This document shows, piece after piece, positions 35,012-42,486 of a stretch of 64,000 bases of DNA (the stretch's first letter is position 1; the number at the start of each line of letters is the position of its first letter). Below the pieces are notes generated by a model, which did not search any database, was not told the DNA's origin, and worked only from the letters and a program-made list of their open reading frames with translations. A program made the translations under genes and the position numbers. Source of the DNA: Pseudomonadota bacterium (GTDB lineage Bacteria; Bdellovibrionota; UBA1018; CAIMNF01); NCBI GenBank assembly GCA_027486675.1, contig JAIXOQ010000005.1, positions 62,001 to 126,000 of the forward strand, written 5' to 3'.

Positions 35012-35671
35012 ATGCGAGTCCTACTCCCCTTACTTTTATTTTTCGCCTTCCCCGTCAATTTTTCGTTCTCTACTGACTTCGAGGCGATTACTGGCGAAAC
35101 CGTCCAAGAAAATGATCTGCTCTGGGATAGTTATTACCGCTCCAAGGTCCGAGCCGAGCACGATATCCCCATTCCATTCGTCAAAGAAGTTTCGCGGAGC
35201 TGGCCACGAGGGGGGCGCATTTTAGTGCCCGGCATGGGCGAAGGACGCAACGCGCTATTTCTGGCCGAAATGGGTTTTCAGGTGACTGGAATTGATATCT
35301 CGGAGGTCGCAGTCCATCGCGCCGAAGCTTTAGCTAAGAATAGGAATCTCCAGCTGAAGTCTATTATTTCCGACGCCCTTAAATATCCGCTCGAGCACGA
35401 ATATTATGACGCTATTGTGCTGTCACTGTTTCAGCTCAGGGCGCTTTTTCCAAAACTTAAGGATGCGCTGAAACCAAAGGGTCAGTTTTTGATCTATCTC
35501 CAACTTGAGAATCGCCAAAAGCCGGGAAAACCGGCGAACAAGGAACCCTATAATTTTGCAGTAAAAGAGGGAGAAGTAGAGTCGATGTTTAGCTCTTGGA
35601 GGACCGTGGTCAGAAGAATTGAGAAAGCAAAGTCGCTTCGTTATGTTGCCCTGGTCTTGGAGAAACCATGA
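35012..35671 (+). CDS. Class I methyltransferase with N-terminal signal-like segment
   Basis: A 219-residue protein. Residues 1-20 (MRVLLPLLLFFAFPVNFSFS) look like a signal peptide or membrane anchor. A class I methyltransferase fold follows: motif I is ILVPGMGEGRNALFLAEMG, then VTGIDISEVAV, in the TehB/thiopurine-methyltransferase style. SAM is cytoplasmic, so an exported methyltransferase would be odd; a membrane-tethered cytoplasmic enzyme or a wrong start are alternatives. No internal Met precedes motif I closely. It overlaps rsgA by 4 bases. Confidence 0.75.
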   Translation: MRVLLPLLLFFAFPVNFSFSTDFEAITGETVQENDLLWDSYYRSKVRAEHDIPIPFVKEVSRSWPRGGRILVPGMGEGRNALFLAEMGFQVTGIDISEVAVHRAEALAKNRNLQLKSIISDALKYPLEHEYYDAIVLSLFQLRALFPKLKDALKPKGQFLIYLQLENRQKPGKPANKEPYNFAVKEGEVESMFSSWRTVVRRIEKAKSLRYVALVLEKP

Positions 35672-36609
35672 AAGCGACAGGCACGGTCTCTGAGCTTTAT
35701 CCGAAACAATGCAAAGTGCTGCTGGATGGTAGCCAAGAGTTTTTACTCTGCTCTTACAAACGCTCAGCCTTGATCCCTCGCGAAAGTGACGTACGGGAGA
35801 GGTCCCCAGTAGCGCCGGGGGACCGAGTTCATGTGGAACGAAGTGGAACCAATGACGGCGTTGTTGTTGAACTCCTGACCAGAAAAAATGCTTTGCAACG
35901 CCGTGCCCCTGACAAAGAGGGGCCGGTGGTCCACACCATTGCCGCAAACATTGACCTCCTCTGCATTGTCATGAGCGTCAATGACCCAGAGTTCAATGCA
36001 GGCTTACTGGACCGTTATTGGGTTGCTGCTATCGCGGAAGATATCTCGGCGATTTTGGTGCTCACAAAAATGGACTTAGGTTTAGACCCAAGAATGATCG
36101 AACAGAAAAAGCTTTACGAGTCGCTCTCCTTACCGATCTATCCAGTCTTTCAAGAGAGTACACCCGAAGACCTAGGAGCCTTAAAGGACTTCCTCACAAA
36201 GAAAATCGTGGTTTTTTGCGGCCAATCTGGGGTTGGCAAGACTTCGGTACTGACCAAGCTGAGCGGGAGAGATGTCGGACGCATCGGAGAAGTCAGCACC
36301 GCAACGGGCAAGGGAAAACACACCACTACGACCTCAAGAGTCATCCCGATGGATCAGGAGACCTTATGGATCGACACACCTGGGGTGAGAGAGTTTGCTT
36401 TAAGCGATATCAACCCTAACCGCTTGATCTCATGTTTTCCTGAGATTGAGGCCCTCCCAAAAGAGGAATGGGCAACCCAGGCAAGGTACGACAGTTATTT
36501 GAGAATCAAAGCATCGATTGAGGAATCAGCCGCAGCAATGGGGCCCACTTATCCTAAGCGTGAGCCCCGCCCAACGACAATTCCGCCGAAACCTGGGAGA
36601 CGTAGGTAA
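35668..36609 (+). CDS. rsgA: Ribosome maturation GTPase RsgA, zinc knuckle missing
   Basis: A circularly permuted GTPase of 313 residues. An OB-fold precedes the G domain, with the G4 motif TKMD (133-136) before G1 (GQSGVGKT, 185-192) and G3 (DTPG). RsgA proofreads late 30S assembly. In most homologues the C-terminal domain holds a CxxxxCxHxxxxxC-type zinc site; here only C256 remains (SCFPEIEAL), and helix-forming residues follow. The GTPase part looks intact, so this may be a zinc-independent variant. Confidence 0.88.
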   Translation: MKATGTVSELYPKQCKVLLDGSQEFLLCSYKRSALIPRESDVRERSPVAPGDRVHVERSGTNDGVVVELLTRKNALQRRAPDKEGPVVHTIAANIDLLCIVMSVNDPEFNAGLLDRYWVAAIAEDISAILVLTKMDLGLDPRMIEQKKLYESLSLPIYPVFQESTPEDLGALKDFLTKKIVVFCGQSGVGKTSVLTKLSGRDVGRIGEVSTATGKGKHTTTTSRVIPMDQETLWIDTPGVREFALSDINPNRLISCFPEIEALPKEEWATQARYDSYLRIKASIEESAAAMGPTYPKREPRPTTIPPKPGRRR

Positions 36610-36611
36610 GA

Positions 36612-37757
36612 CTACTTCCGATCGAACGTCTCTTTCGCAATGATCAGACGCTGAATCTGGGATGTACCTTCATAGATCTGATAGATCTTTGCGTCACGCA
36701 TCAGCTTTTCTACAGGATATTCCTTGGAATATCCGTATCCACCAAAGACCTGCACAGCATTGGTTGTCACTTGCATTGCCATGTCGGCAGCAAATGCTTT
36801 TGCCATAGCTGCAAGTTTAGTATTTCTCCGACCTTCGTCAATTTCCCATGAACAACGCCAAACCAACATGCGGGCCGCCTCAATGTCCTTCGCCATATCT
36901 GCAATCATGAAACTGATCGCTTGGTAAGACGCAATCGGCTGACCGAAAGTCTTTCGCGTCGTCGCATAGTTAATCGCCTCATCCATCGCACGACGCGCTA
37001 GCCCTACGGCACCTGCCGCTACTACAGGACGGGTGTGGTCAAACGCACTCATCGCGATCCGAAAACCATCCCCTTCATTTCCTAAACGGTACTTTGCAGG
37101 AATCTTTACATTTTCAAAGGTCAGCGAGCGGGTATCTGAACACCGCTGCCCCATGTTGTCTTCTTTCTTTCCTACCGTGATGCCCGGAGTGTCCCTAGGC
37201 ACCATAAAACCCGACATCCCCTTATGTTTTTGAGATTCATCCGTATAAGCCAAGACAAAGTACCAAGACGCAACCCCACCGTTGGTAATCCACATTTTTG
37301 AACCGTTGATGATGTACTCATCACCCACTTTTTTTGCTGTCGTTCGAATACCAGCCACATCAGAGCCAGCACCTGGTTCAGTCACAGCGTAGGCTGCAAA
37401 CAAAGGGGCTTCTGTGAGTTGTCCTAAGAAGAATTTTTTCTGCTCCTCGTTACCAGAAACGATCACCGGAGCTGCGGCCAATGTGTTTGCTTCCATCGCG
37501 GTAGCAATACCCGTGCAACCGTACGCGACTTCTTCCGTAATGATCGCGCCGTCTAAGACACCAAGGCCCATTCCGCCGTATTCAGCAGGAATATGCGTAT
37601 TCATTAACCCGAGTTCCCAGGCCTTCTTTGCGACCTCTTTTGGAAATTCACCCGTACGATCGTGGTGCTCTGCCACCGGGATCATCACGTCCTTTGCAAA
37701 TTTTCGAGCGGTATCTTGGAGAGATTTCTGATCATCACTGAGGTCAAAACTAATCAT
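36612..37757 (-). CDS. Acyl-CoA dehydrogenase
   Basis: At 381 residues this is a typical soluble, short/medium-chain type acyl-CoA dehydrogenase. Visible marks are [21 protein letters not shown], and the catalytic glutamate E363 in [11 protein letters not shown]. It introduces a trans-2 double bond into acyl-CoA with FAD and passes electrons to ETF. A strong GAGGAGG ribosome binding site precedes the ATG. Substrate chain length cannot be read with certainty; butyryl-CoA-type is likely from overall pattern. It ends 2 bases from the convergent rsgA stop. Confidence 0.92.
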   Translation of the reverse strand: MISFDLSDDQKSLQDTARKFAKDVMIPVAEHHDRTGEFPKEVAKKAWELGLMNTHIPAEYGGMGLGVLDGAIITEEVAYGCTGIATAMEANTLAAAPVIVSGNEEQKKFFLGQLTEAPLFAAYAVTEPGAGSDVAGIRTTAKKVGDEYIINGSKMWITNGGVASWYFVLAYTDESQKHKGMSGFMVPRDTPGITVGKKEDNMGQRCSDTRSLTFENVKIPAKYRLGNEGDGFRIAMSAFDHTRPVVAAGAVGLARRAMDEAINYATTRKTFGQPIASYQAISFMIADMAKDIEAARMLVWRCSWEIDEGRRNTKLAAMAKAFAADMAMQVTTNAVQVFGGYGYSKEYPVEKLMRDAKIYQIYEGTSQIQRLIIAKETFDRK

Positions 37758-37796
37758 GGTTACGAGCCTCCTCGGGGGGTTGCTAAAAGTCTAAAC

Positions 37797-38450
37797 CTAA
37801 AATGGTCCAGGGGGAATTCCATGTACAAGTAAAGCTCGGTCAAAATGTTTAAAGGACTGCCCAGCATCGTCCAAGATCTTCCGGTTTGGGCAAAGCATGG
37901 CTTCTTCTGGAAAATCTAGGGCATCCTCTGACAAAGCGAGCAACGCAGCGCGTGATGGCAGCTTTTCTTTGATCTCAGCGACGCAGGTATCGTACCACCG
38001 TTTGTCTCGCTCAGAGTCTAGGGAAAATTCTGCGATGCCTTCTACTTTGTAACGGTAAAAGAGCGGAACGTCCCGGGACCACAAAAGTGGCGGTGAATAC
38101 TTGGGCTGGTGCGCCGCATTCTTATGGGCCTTCTTTCGGTAAGAGACCCCTACGGTCAAATCCACTACTTCTCCGTGCTTGGTGGCAAGCCAAAGGTGAA
38201 CGTTCTCCCCCCAGCATCCCACCCACATTGGGGTCTGGTCCTCCATCACCTCGATCCATGCTGCAGAACCGAAGAAGATATCAGAGCCTTCGCCTAAGTG
38301 TTCTAATGCAGCTTTGCTAACGGCCGCGACAAGGAGCGGAAATTCACTACGGTCCCCGCTCACGCGGTCCGTGAGTTTGCTCACGAGCCGCGAGACAGTT
38401 GCCACAATTGGAAGCGGGGTCATATCAATCGACTTGTTTTCAGGCTGCAT
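37797..38450 (-). CDS. Conserved-looking hypothetical protein, 217 residues
   Basis: I do not recognise this protein. It is soluble and mixed alpha/beta, with no signal peptide. A segment at about 67-101 (AWIEV, WVGCWGENVHLWLA, GEVVDLTV) has the spacing Trp-Cys-His-Trp then Asp-Leu-Thr. This recalls small transglutaminase-like or papain-like folds, where a His follows a Cys, but the match is too weak to name a family. It lies 3 bases from the DUF423 gene, so it is likely in the operon with it and the aromatic amino acid hydroxylase. Confidence 0.65.
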   Translation of the reverse strand: MQPENKSIDMTPLPIVATVSRLVSKLTDRVSGDRSEFPLLVAAVSKAALEHLGEGSDIFFGSAAWIEVMEDQTPMWVGCWGENVHLWLATKHGEVVDLTVGVSYRKKAHKNAAHQPKYSPPLLWSRDVPLFYRYKVEGIAEFSLDSERDKRWYDTCVAEIKEKLPSRAALLALSEDALDFPEEAMLCPNRKILDDAGQSFKHFDRALLVHGIPPGPF

Positions 38451-38453
38451 AAA

Positions 38454-38825
38454 TTAACTCTGCTTCTTTGACTGAACCGCGAAACCGATCCAGGAGGAAA
38501 TAAGGATCACACCACCGATCGGTGTGATCGCCCCAAGGCCAGTGATGCCGGTCAGCACAAGGGCGATGAGACTTCCCGTAAAGATGCATGAGCCGAGAAG
38601 AAAGCCGATGAAGGGCAGTTTCGAGGTCGGAGCTCCTGGCCACCAAAGTGCATACCCCAACATCCCGAGCGCATGAAACTGGAGGTAAGAAATTCCGGTC
38701 TTATAAATCTCAATCGATTCTGCGCTCAACTGCGACTTCAGTGCGTGCGCACCAAACGCCCCGAGTAATACGGAGATAGCCCCTACTATCGCTGAGGTAG
38801 AAATCATCTTGGAACGAGAATTCAT
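38454..38825 (-). CDS. DUF423 small membrane protein
   Basis: The 123-residue protein has four predicted helices and the DUF423 pattern: GAFGAHALK after the first helix, YLQFHALGMLGYAL and FTGSLIALVLTGITGLGAITPIGG. Its role is unknown in any organism I can recall with confidence. It overlaps the hydroxylase gene by 4 bases. Confidence 0.88.
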   Translation of the reverse strand: MNSRSKMISTSAIVGAISVLLGAFGAHALKSQLSAESIEIYKTGISYLQFHALGMLGYALWWPGAPTSKLPFIGFLLGSCIFTGSLIALVLTGITGLGAITPIGGVILISSWIGFAVQSKKQS

Positions 38826-40555
38826 CGCAATAACCCCAGCCCACGCTCAATCATTTCGCCGTGATCTTTGTTTTGATTTCCGATTTCCTTGAGTTCGACC
38901 CGAACTGCATCCATCCACTCCGGCTGGGTCTGCCAGCCAGTCACGATCTCAAGGAGTTCAAGTCTTAGAAGCCAGTCTCTTGGGTACCGACGTCTGAGTG
39001 CGTTATAAACTTCCGTCAGTTCATATCCGACTGCTTTTCCGGAATCCCGAAAATCTCTTACTTTTTGATATAGCTCGGCCAGCATGAGCTGATCTGGTGA
39101 GAGATTTGTTTGATGTTCTCCCGTCTTTTTTGATCGCTCTGATTTTTTTTCGGCTCTCACAAAAAACTCGACTCGATCAGCAGCTCCTCCGAAAACAGCG
39201 CGAACATCGCTCGAAAGAACGAGAGGAAAATACGCAGGATCAACCCCAGTTACTTTGACGCCATCTTTTTCTGCACGGGCGTTTTCTAAAACCAGAACCT
39301 TTCCACGACCACCAAGGGATACCTCTTGCACGACGTTCCCAAAAATCCGTACCCCACCCCGGCCCATCAAACCCGTGGTGTGAAGCCGCGATCGCAGGCC
39401 TTCGAAACTGGTTGAAAGAACTCCGCGTTCAAAGAGAGGCACATAAAGTTCTTCACTGAGTTTGTAGTGTGGTACGCCGTCGGTAGTTTTATCGTTCGAG
39501 GATATCTGCTTTTCACCCCTAAATTTTAGACTCTCTATAACACCGTCACCACTCACGACATAGTCCGTCAACAGACCAGAGAACTGAACACCTGTATCCA
39601 TCACCACTGTGACTGTATTCATCGCATCGCGACCACGCCGGAGTCCTTCGACACCACCCATTCGATAAGCCATTGTTTTAGAAAACTCTTCGAGTGATTC
39701 CGTGAGTTGATCAAAGGACTCTGCGACAAAGAGCTGAGGCTGTGGGCGAGTAATGTCAAATGCCGTTTCTATACACTTCACGCTAAAAGGAAGTTTTGGA
39801 ACCCGATCACTCAAACAATGAAAGCTTTCTCGCACGGATGAAAGCAGTCCAGCACCAAAAATGAGCGGGGTTTCCATGGATCCGATGAGTCCATACTCTG
39901 TTGTCCACCAGGCCATACGCGTCAAGTACGCCGCTTCACTCACATCGGTGATACCAGCGGCCACGCCATCAAAGTAGCGTTGTGCCTCCTCCACTTCAGT
40001 GGGGCCGGCATGAGGGCTTTCCTTGATGGATGAAAGTGCAAATATGGCCGCATAGAGATCTAGGTCACTTTTTGAGATAATCGCATTGCGGGCCACCTCT
40101 CCGTACGCCTCTAAGTAACGCCGGTACCCGGAGTCTGCGAGCATCGGTGCGTGCCCTGCGGCTTCGTGAATAATATCCGGTGCCGGTGTATACCCCAGGT
40201 GCTCAAGCTTTCGAATGTCACAAGCAATCGGCAAAACTCGGATCGATAGGAATTCCAAAAAAATTGCTGGCGGGATGAACCCTTTAACCGCAACTGCACG
40301 CCATCCAAGTTTTCTTAAAGAACGATCCATCTCTGAGACCAGTGGAATGCGTTCCCGATTCATTCCAGTAATCTCAATCCCTTTGTTGTAGATGGGGTGA
40401 GCGTATTTTGAAAAAAAAGCCTGTGAAAGGCGCATGACATAGCGCCACACGGCGTGATCGATCGAAGAATAAAGGGCAGGATTTTGTTCCGTGATGTAGG
40501 CGCGGAGGTGCTCAGGTATCTCTTCGATTGGAGGGCGGTTCATCGTGTTTTCCAA
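38822..40555 (-). CDS. Aromatic amino acid hydroxylase, large form
   Basis: A 577-residue pterin-dependent hydroxylase. The non-heme iron ligands are visible as H130-EAAG-H135 and E220 (WWTTEYGL). The catalytic core covers about 1-310. The remaining 260 residues are a beta-rich domain with a charged linker near 465-490 and a helical tail, absent from the classic 260-300-residue bacterial phenylalanine hydroxylase. Large forms of this kind occur in some Bdellovibrio and Bacteroidetes relatives. The substrate is probably phenylalanine. The start overlaps tatA by 44 bases. Confidence 0.85.
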   Translation of the reverse strand: MENTMNRPPIEEIPEHLRAYITEQNPALYSSIDHAVWRYVMRLSQAFFSKYAHPIYNKGIEITGMNRERIPLVSEMDRSLRKLGWRAVAVKGFIPPAIFLEFLSIRVLPIACDIRKLEHLGYTPAPDIIHEAAGHAPMLADSGYRRYLEAYGEVARNAIISKSDLDLYAAIFALSSIKESPHAGPTEVEEAQRYFDGVAAGITDVSEAAYLTRMAWWTTEYGLIGSMETPLIFGAGLLSSVRESFHCLSDRVPKLPFSVKCIETAFDITRPQPQLFVAESFDQLTESLEEFSKTMAYRMGGVEGLRRGRDAMNTVTVVMDTGVQFSGLLTDYVVSGDGVIESLKFRGEKQISSNDKTTDGVPHYKLSEELYVPLFERGVLSTSFEGLRSRLHTTGLMGRGGVRIFGNVVQEVSLGGRGKVLVLENARAEKDGVKVTGVDPAYFPLVLSSDVRAVFGGAADRVEFFVRAEKKSERSKKTGEHQTNLSPDQLMLAELYQKVRDFRDSGKAVGYELTEVYNALRRRYPRDWLLRLELLEIVTGWQTQPEWMDAVRVELKEIGNQNKDHGEMIERGLGLLR

Positions 40556-40679
40556 GCCCCTTTCTAAAGGAACTCAATCCCTTACCCAACGCTGTACCCA
40601 AAGCAGGTAAGCGCTTTCCACCAAAGATAAGAATGACAATAAACAGAATCAGGAGATGCCCTGTGCTGAGACCAAACAT
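40512..40679 (-). CDS. tatA: TatA/E-family twin-arginine translocase protein
   Basis: At 55 residues it is a short TatA. A single N-terminal helix (LSTGHLLILFIVILIFGG) is followed by the KRLPALGTALGKGLSSF amphipathic helix with the family FGxKRLP-like hinge. TatA forms the size-adjustable channel for folded proteins. The usual acidic-basic tail is nearly absent. MFGLSTG is the natural TatA N-terminus, so ATG 40679 was preferred over a longer frame. No tatB or tatC lies nearby. Confidence 0.87.
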   Translation of the reverse strand: MFGLSTGHLLILFIVILIFGGKRLPALGTALGKGLSSFRKGLGKHDEPPSNRRDT

Positions 40680-40704
40680 TTCCTTATTTTTACCACACTC
40701 TTCA

Positions 40705-40734
40705 TTGCTGAAGCGGCTCAAATTTGGCTACATT
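40705..40734 (+). promoter_or_regulatory. Promoter-like element before the flavoprotein gene
   Basis: TTGCTG (40705-40710) and TACATT (40729-40734) are 18 bases apart, and the ATG begins 8 bases after the -10 box. The transcript would have essentially no leader. No Shine-Dalgarno sequence is present before 40742. Confidence 0.4.
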
Positions 40735-40741
40735 GGAACAC

Positions 40742-41476
40742 ATGCCTCCTGTTGCGCTTGTAGCAACCGTCGTGCGGAAGAGGGAACTCACGCCGACGGT
40801 TTTTGAGCTTTCCTTTGAAGTAGAACCAAAAATTGAGTTTAAGGCCGGTCAGTTCATCTCGCTCATCGTCCCGGGCGCGGGCCCACATGGCAGGGACTTA
40901 AGGCGCGCTTATTCAATAGCCAGCTCGCCTGATGTGCGTCCTCTCCAACTCTGCATCAAGCGGGTGGAGGGCGGTCCAGGCACGACTTTTTTGGATCGTC
41001 TTCAAGTAGGCTCTCATTTTCAGGCGATGGGCCCCTACGGTGACTTCATCGCCAAAACTCCGCCGGAGCGCGGAATGTGTTTCGTCTCCACAGGGACAGG
41101 AATTGCTCCATTCCGCTCCATGCTCTTTTCCCGTGCGCTAACTCTTGCTGCCCCCGCTCGGCCAATGATTTCACTTTTTGGCTCACGGGATGAAACGGAG
41201 CTTCTTTATGTCGATGAAATGAATAGTGTCCATGGGCACCGCTTCATTGCGGCGTTATCTAGGGCAGATGAGGCCAAAGCCAAGTCCAACAATGCTTACC
41301 GCGGGAGGGTTACGGACTATCTCAAGACCCACGAAAAGGACTTCCCTGCCACAGATTGGGACTTCTATCTTTGCGGGAGCAGCGCAATGATTGAAGAGGT
41401 AAAAGCAATTTTGACGGGGTTTGGCTTTGATAAAAAGCAAATCCACCAAGAAGTGTATTACAAAGTAAAAGACTGA
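40742..41476 (+). CDS. Ferredoxin/flavodoxin-NADP reductase-like flavoprotein
   Basis: The protein of about 244 residues has an FAD-binding barrel with RRAYSIASSP (flavin phosphate binding RxYS) and a VEGGPGTTFL segment. The NAD(P) domain has VSTGTGIAPFRSML and the late YLCGSSAMIEEV. It would move electrons between NAD(P)H and a ferredoxin, flavodoxin or oxygenase partner. The ending YYKVKD lacks the C-terminal aromatic stacking residue of plant-type FNR. TTG 40724 is an alternative start. The hydroxylase nearby uses pterin, so a direct pairing is unproven. Confidence 0.82.
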   Translation: MPPVALVATVVRKRELTPTVFELSFEVEPKIEFKAGQFISLIVPGAGPHGRDLRRAYSIASSPDVRPLQLCIKRVEGGPGTTFLDRLQVGSHFQAMGPYGDFIAKTPPERGMCFVSTGTGIAPFRSMLFSRALTLAAPARPMISLFGSRDETELLYVDEMNSVHGHRFIAALSRADEAKAKSNNAYRGRVTDYLKTHEKDFPATDWDFYLCGSSAMIEEVKAILTGFGFDKKQIHQEVYYKVKD

Positions 41477-41491
41477 ATCATTTTTCGCTGC

Positions 41492-41579
41492 GGAGAGGTG
41501 GCAGAGTGGTCGAATGCACCGGTTTTGAAAACCGGCGTTGGGCAACCAACCGTGAGTTCGAATCTCACCCTCTCCGCCA
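41492..41579 (+). tRNA. tRNA-Ser(UGA)
   Basis: The 88-base gene folds as a class II tRNA. The acceptor stem GGAGAGG (41492-41498) pairs with CCTCTCC (41569-41575), then G and an encoded CCA. The anticodon stem CCGGT/ACCGG closes the loop TTTGAAA with anticodon TGA at 41526-41528. A long variable arm identifies serine. The T-arm holds GTTCGAATC. It reads UCA and other UCN codons. Copies of its 3' end occur downstream. Confidence 0.95.
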
Positions 41580-41663
41580 TTTGCACGAAAAAAAAAGCTG
41601 CCTCACAAAAAGTGGGCAGCTTTTTTTGTTTGTGCAAATGGCGGGTGATATGTCGAACTCACG
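41551..41663. repeat. Inverted repeat made from the tRNA-Ser 3' end
   Basis: Two perfect blocks of the tRNA 3' region recur in inverted order downstream. CCGCCATTTGCAC (41574-41586) pairs with 41632-41644, and CGTGAGTTCGA (41551-41561) pairs with 41653-41663, with about four bases lost between the blocks in the right arm. The arms enclose the terminator hairpin. The structure spans about 113 bases and includes the CCA end of the mature tRNA. Confidence 0.85.
41595..41627. terminator. Rho-independent terminator after tRNA-Ser
   Basis: AAGCTGCC (41595-41602) pairs with GGCAGCTT (41615-41622), with an inner CAC/GTG pairing around an A-rich loop. A run of seven T residues follows on the plus strand, and a run of A residues precedes the stem, so it could act in both directions. 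Confidence 0.85.
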
Positions 41664-41726
41664 CACGAAGAGTTCGGCGGCGTAGGCATTTTTTGAGCGT
41701 GACGCGAAAAAAAGGGCTCGCAGCGT

Positions 41727-41744
41727 CAGGCGCCTTCGCGCCTG
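41727..41744. repeat. GC-rich hairpin in the tRNA-adjacent spacer
   Basis: CAGGCGC and GCGCCTG form a perfect 7-bp stem around a CTTC loop. A related CTCGCA...CCTTCGCGC sequence recurs in inverted form near 41800-41826. The spacer between the tRNA repeats is rich in such palindromes and holds no credible gene. Confidence 0.6.
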
Positions 41745-41840
41745 TTATCAGCCAGGATGGCGGATAAAGCGAGAAGCCCGGGAAGCTGCGCTTTAGCCTG
41801 AGCGCGTCAGCGCGAAGGTTGCGAGCGGGATGCGAGCAAC

Positions 41841-41860
41841 AATCTTACCCTCTCCGCCAC
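41841..41860 (+). repeat. Direct partial copy 1 of the tRNA-Ser 3' end
   Basis: This 20-base stretch matches the tRNA 3' end at 41561-41580 at 18 of 20 positions, including the CTCTCCGCCA acceptor end. It lies 280 bases downstream of the original in the same orientation. Confidence 0.8.
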
Positions 41861-41900
41861 GCAGGGGTCGAGGTCACTTCGAGGGCAGGAGCCCGAGATG

Positions 41901-41915
41901 AATCTCACCCTCTCC
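41901..41915 (+). repeat. Direct partial copy 2 of the tRNA-Ser 3' end
   Basis: AATCTCACCCTCTCC is identical to tRNA bases 41561-41575 and lies 60 bases after copy 1. It stops just before the GCCA end. Repeated tRNA 3' ends are a usual trace of site-specific integration, but no integrase is left here. Confidence 0.75.
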
Positions 41916-41972
41916 TGTATTTTCCTGCACCACAGTTTGAAGTCCCAAAATCTATTGCTAACATTTGGATCT

Positions 41973-42272
41973 ATGGACTTAACGCTCATGCAAGCCCTCT
42001 TTCCATTGGTAGGGATCCTCATGATCATTGCAGGGGCGGCAGTCTTGATGCACGCAAGGCGGCTTTACTAGGGAGACCAGGATCGATCCATTCAAGATAA
42101 ACTCCTGAATGATCTACGGGGCGCTGTAGACGTTGTGTTTCTAATACCCATTATGGTGATCGCATTCGATCTCCCGAGCGCAGCACAAATCCGACGCCTC
42201 ACCTCTACGTACACTGCTGGCATGCTTTACTTAAGCGTCGGAGTGCTCATATTTATGGCTTCGCGCGGATAA
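41973..42272 (+). pseudogene. Small membrane-protein gene with in-frame TAG
   Basis: From ATG 41973 a frame of 32 codons encodes a hydrophobic helix (LVGILMIIAGAAVLM) and ends at TAG 42069-42071. The same frame continues open for 66 codons to TAA at 42270-42272 and encodes two more hydrophobic stretches (VVFLIPIMVIAF and AGMLYLSVGVLIFMA) joined by a charged loop. The join looks natural, so a protein of about 99 residues with three helices was probably cut by an amber mutation. TAG is used as a normal stop elsewhere in the window. No family is recognised, and a true 32-residue small protein is the alternative. Confidence 0.5.
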
Positions 42273-42315
42273 CTCGGAGCCGTCGCCGCTTCTCAGGCAG
42301 ATGTTTCCGAGTCCC

Positions 42316-42349
42316 AAGCCCGAAGTCCGGTCGAACGGCACTTGGGCTT
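42316..42349. repeat. Strong hairpin in spacer
   Basis: AAGCCC (42316-42321) and GGGCTT (42344-42349) pair, with AAGT/ACTT and CCG/CGG inside and one bulged G. No T-run follows on either strand, so it is not a standard terminator. The stretch 42273-42470 shows no gene. A second inverted repeat, TTCCTCAT (42421-42428) with ATGAGGAA (42445-42452), lies nearer the toxin gene. Confidence 0.6.
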
Positions 42350-42470
42350 AAAATCCCTCGATCTAATGATTTCAATCGCTTAGACCCAGCCGCCCCCTTT
42401 GGCATGGCCTTGCATAGGAATTCCTCATTGAACTGGCTTCAAACATGAGGAAATACGATGACTTGCAAGG

Positions 42471-42486
42471 ACGACATATATGTCGT
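42471..42486. promoter_or_regulatory. Perfect 16-bp palindrome, likely antitoxin operator
   Basis: ACGACATATATGTCGT is a perfect palindrome that overlaps the ATG of the toxin-like gene at 42480. Its position at the head of a toxin-antitoxin-like pair, whose second gene has a helix-turn-helix domain, fits an autoregulatory operator. Binding is inferred. Confidence 0.5.

Noticed and set aside
41727-41860. Integron attC sites or a CRISPR array in the palindrome-rich spacer
   Set aside because: There is no integrase, no attC core-site pattern and no regular repeat-spacer structure; the repeats derive from the tRNA 3' end.
41841-41915. Second tRNA-Ser genes
   Set aside because: Only 15-20 bases of the 3' end are copied; no 5' half, anticodon stem or D-arm is present.
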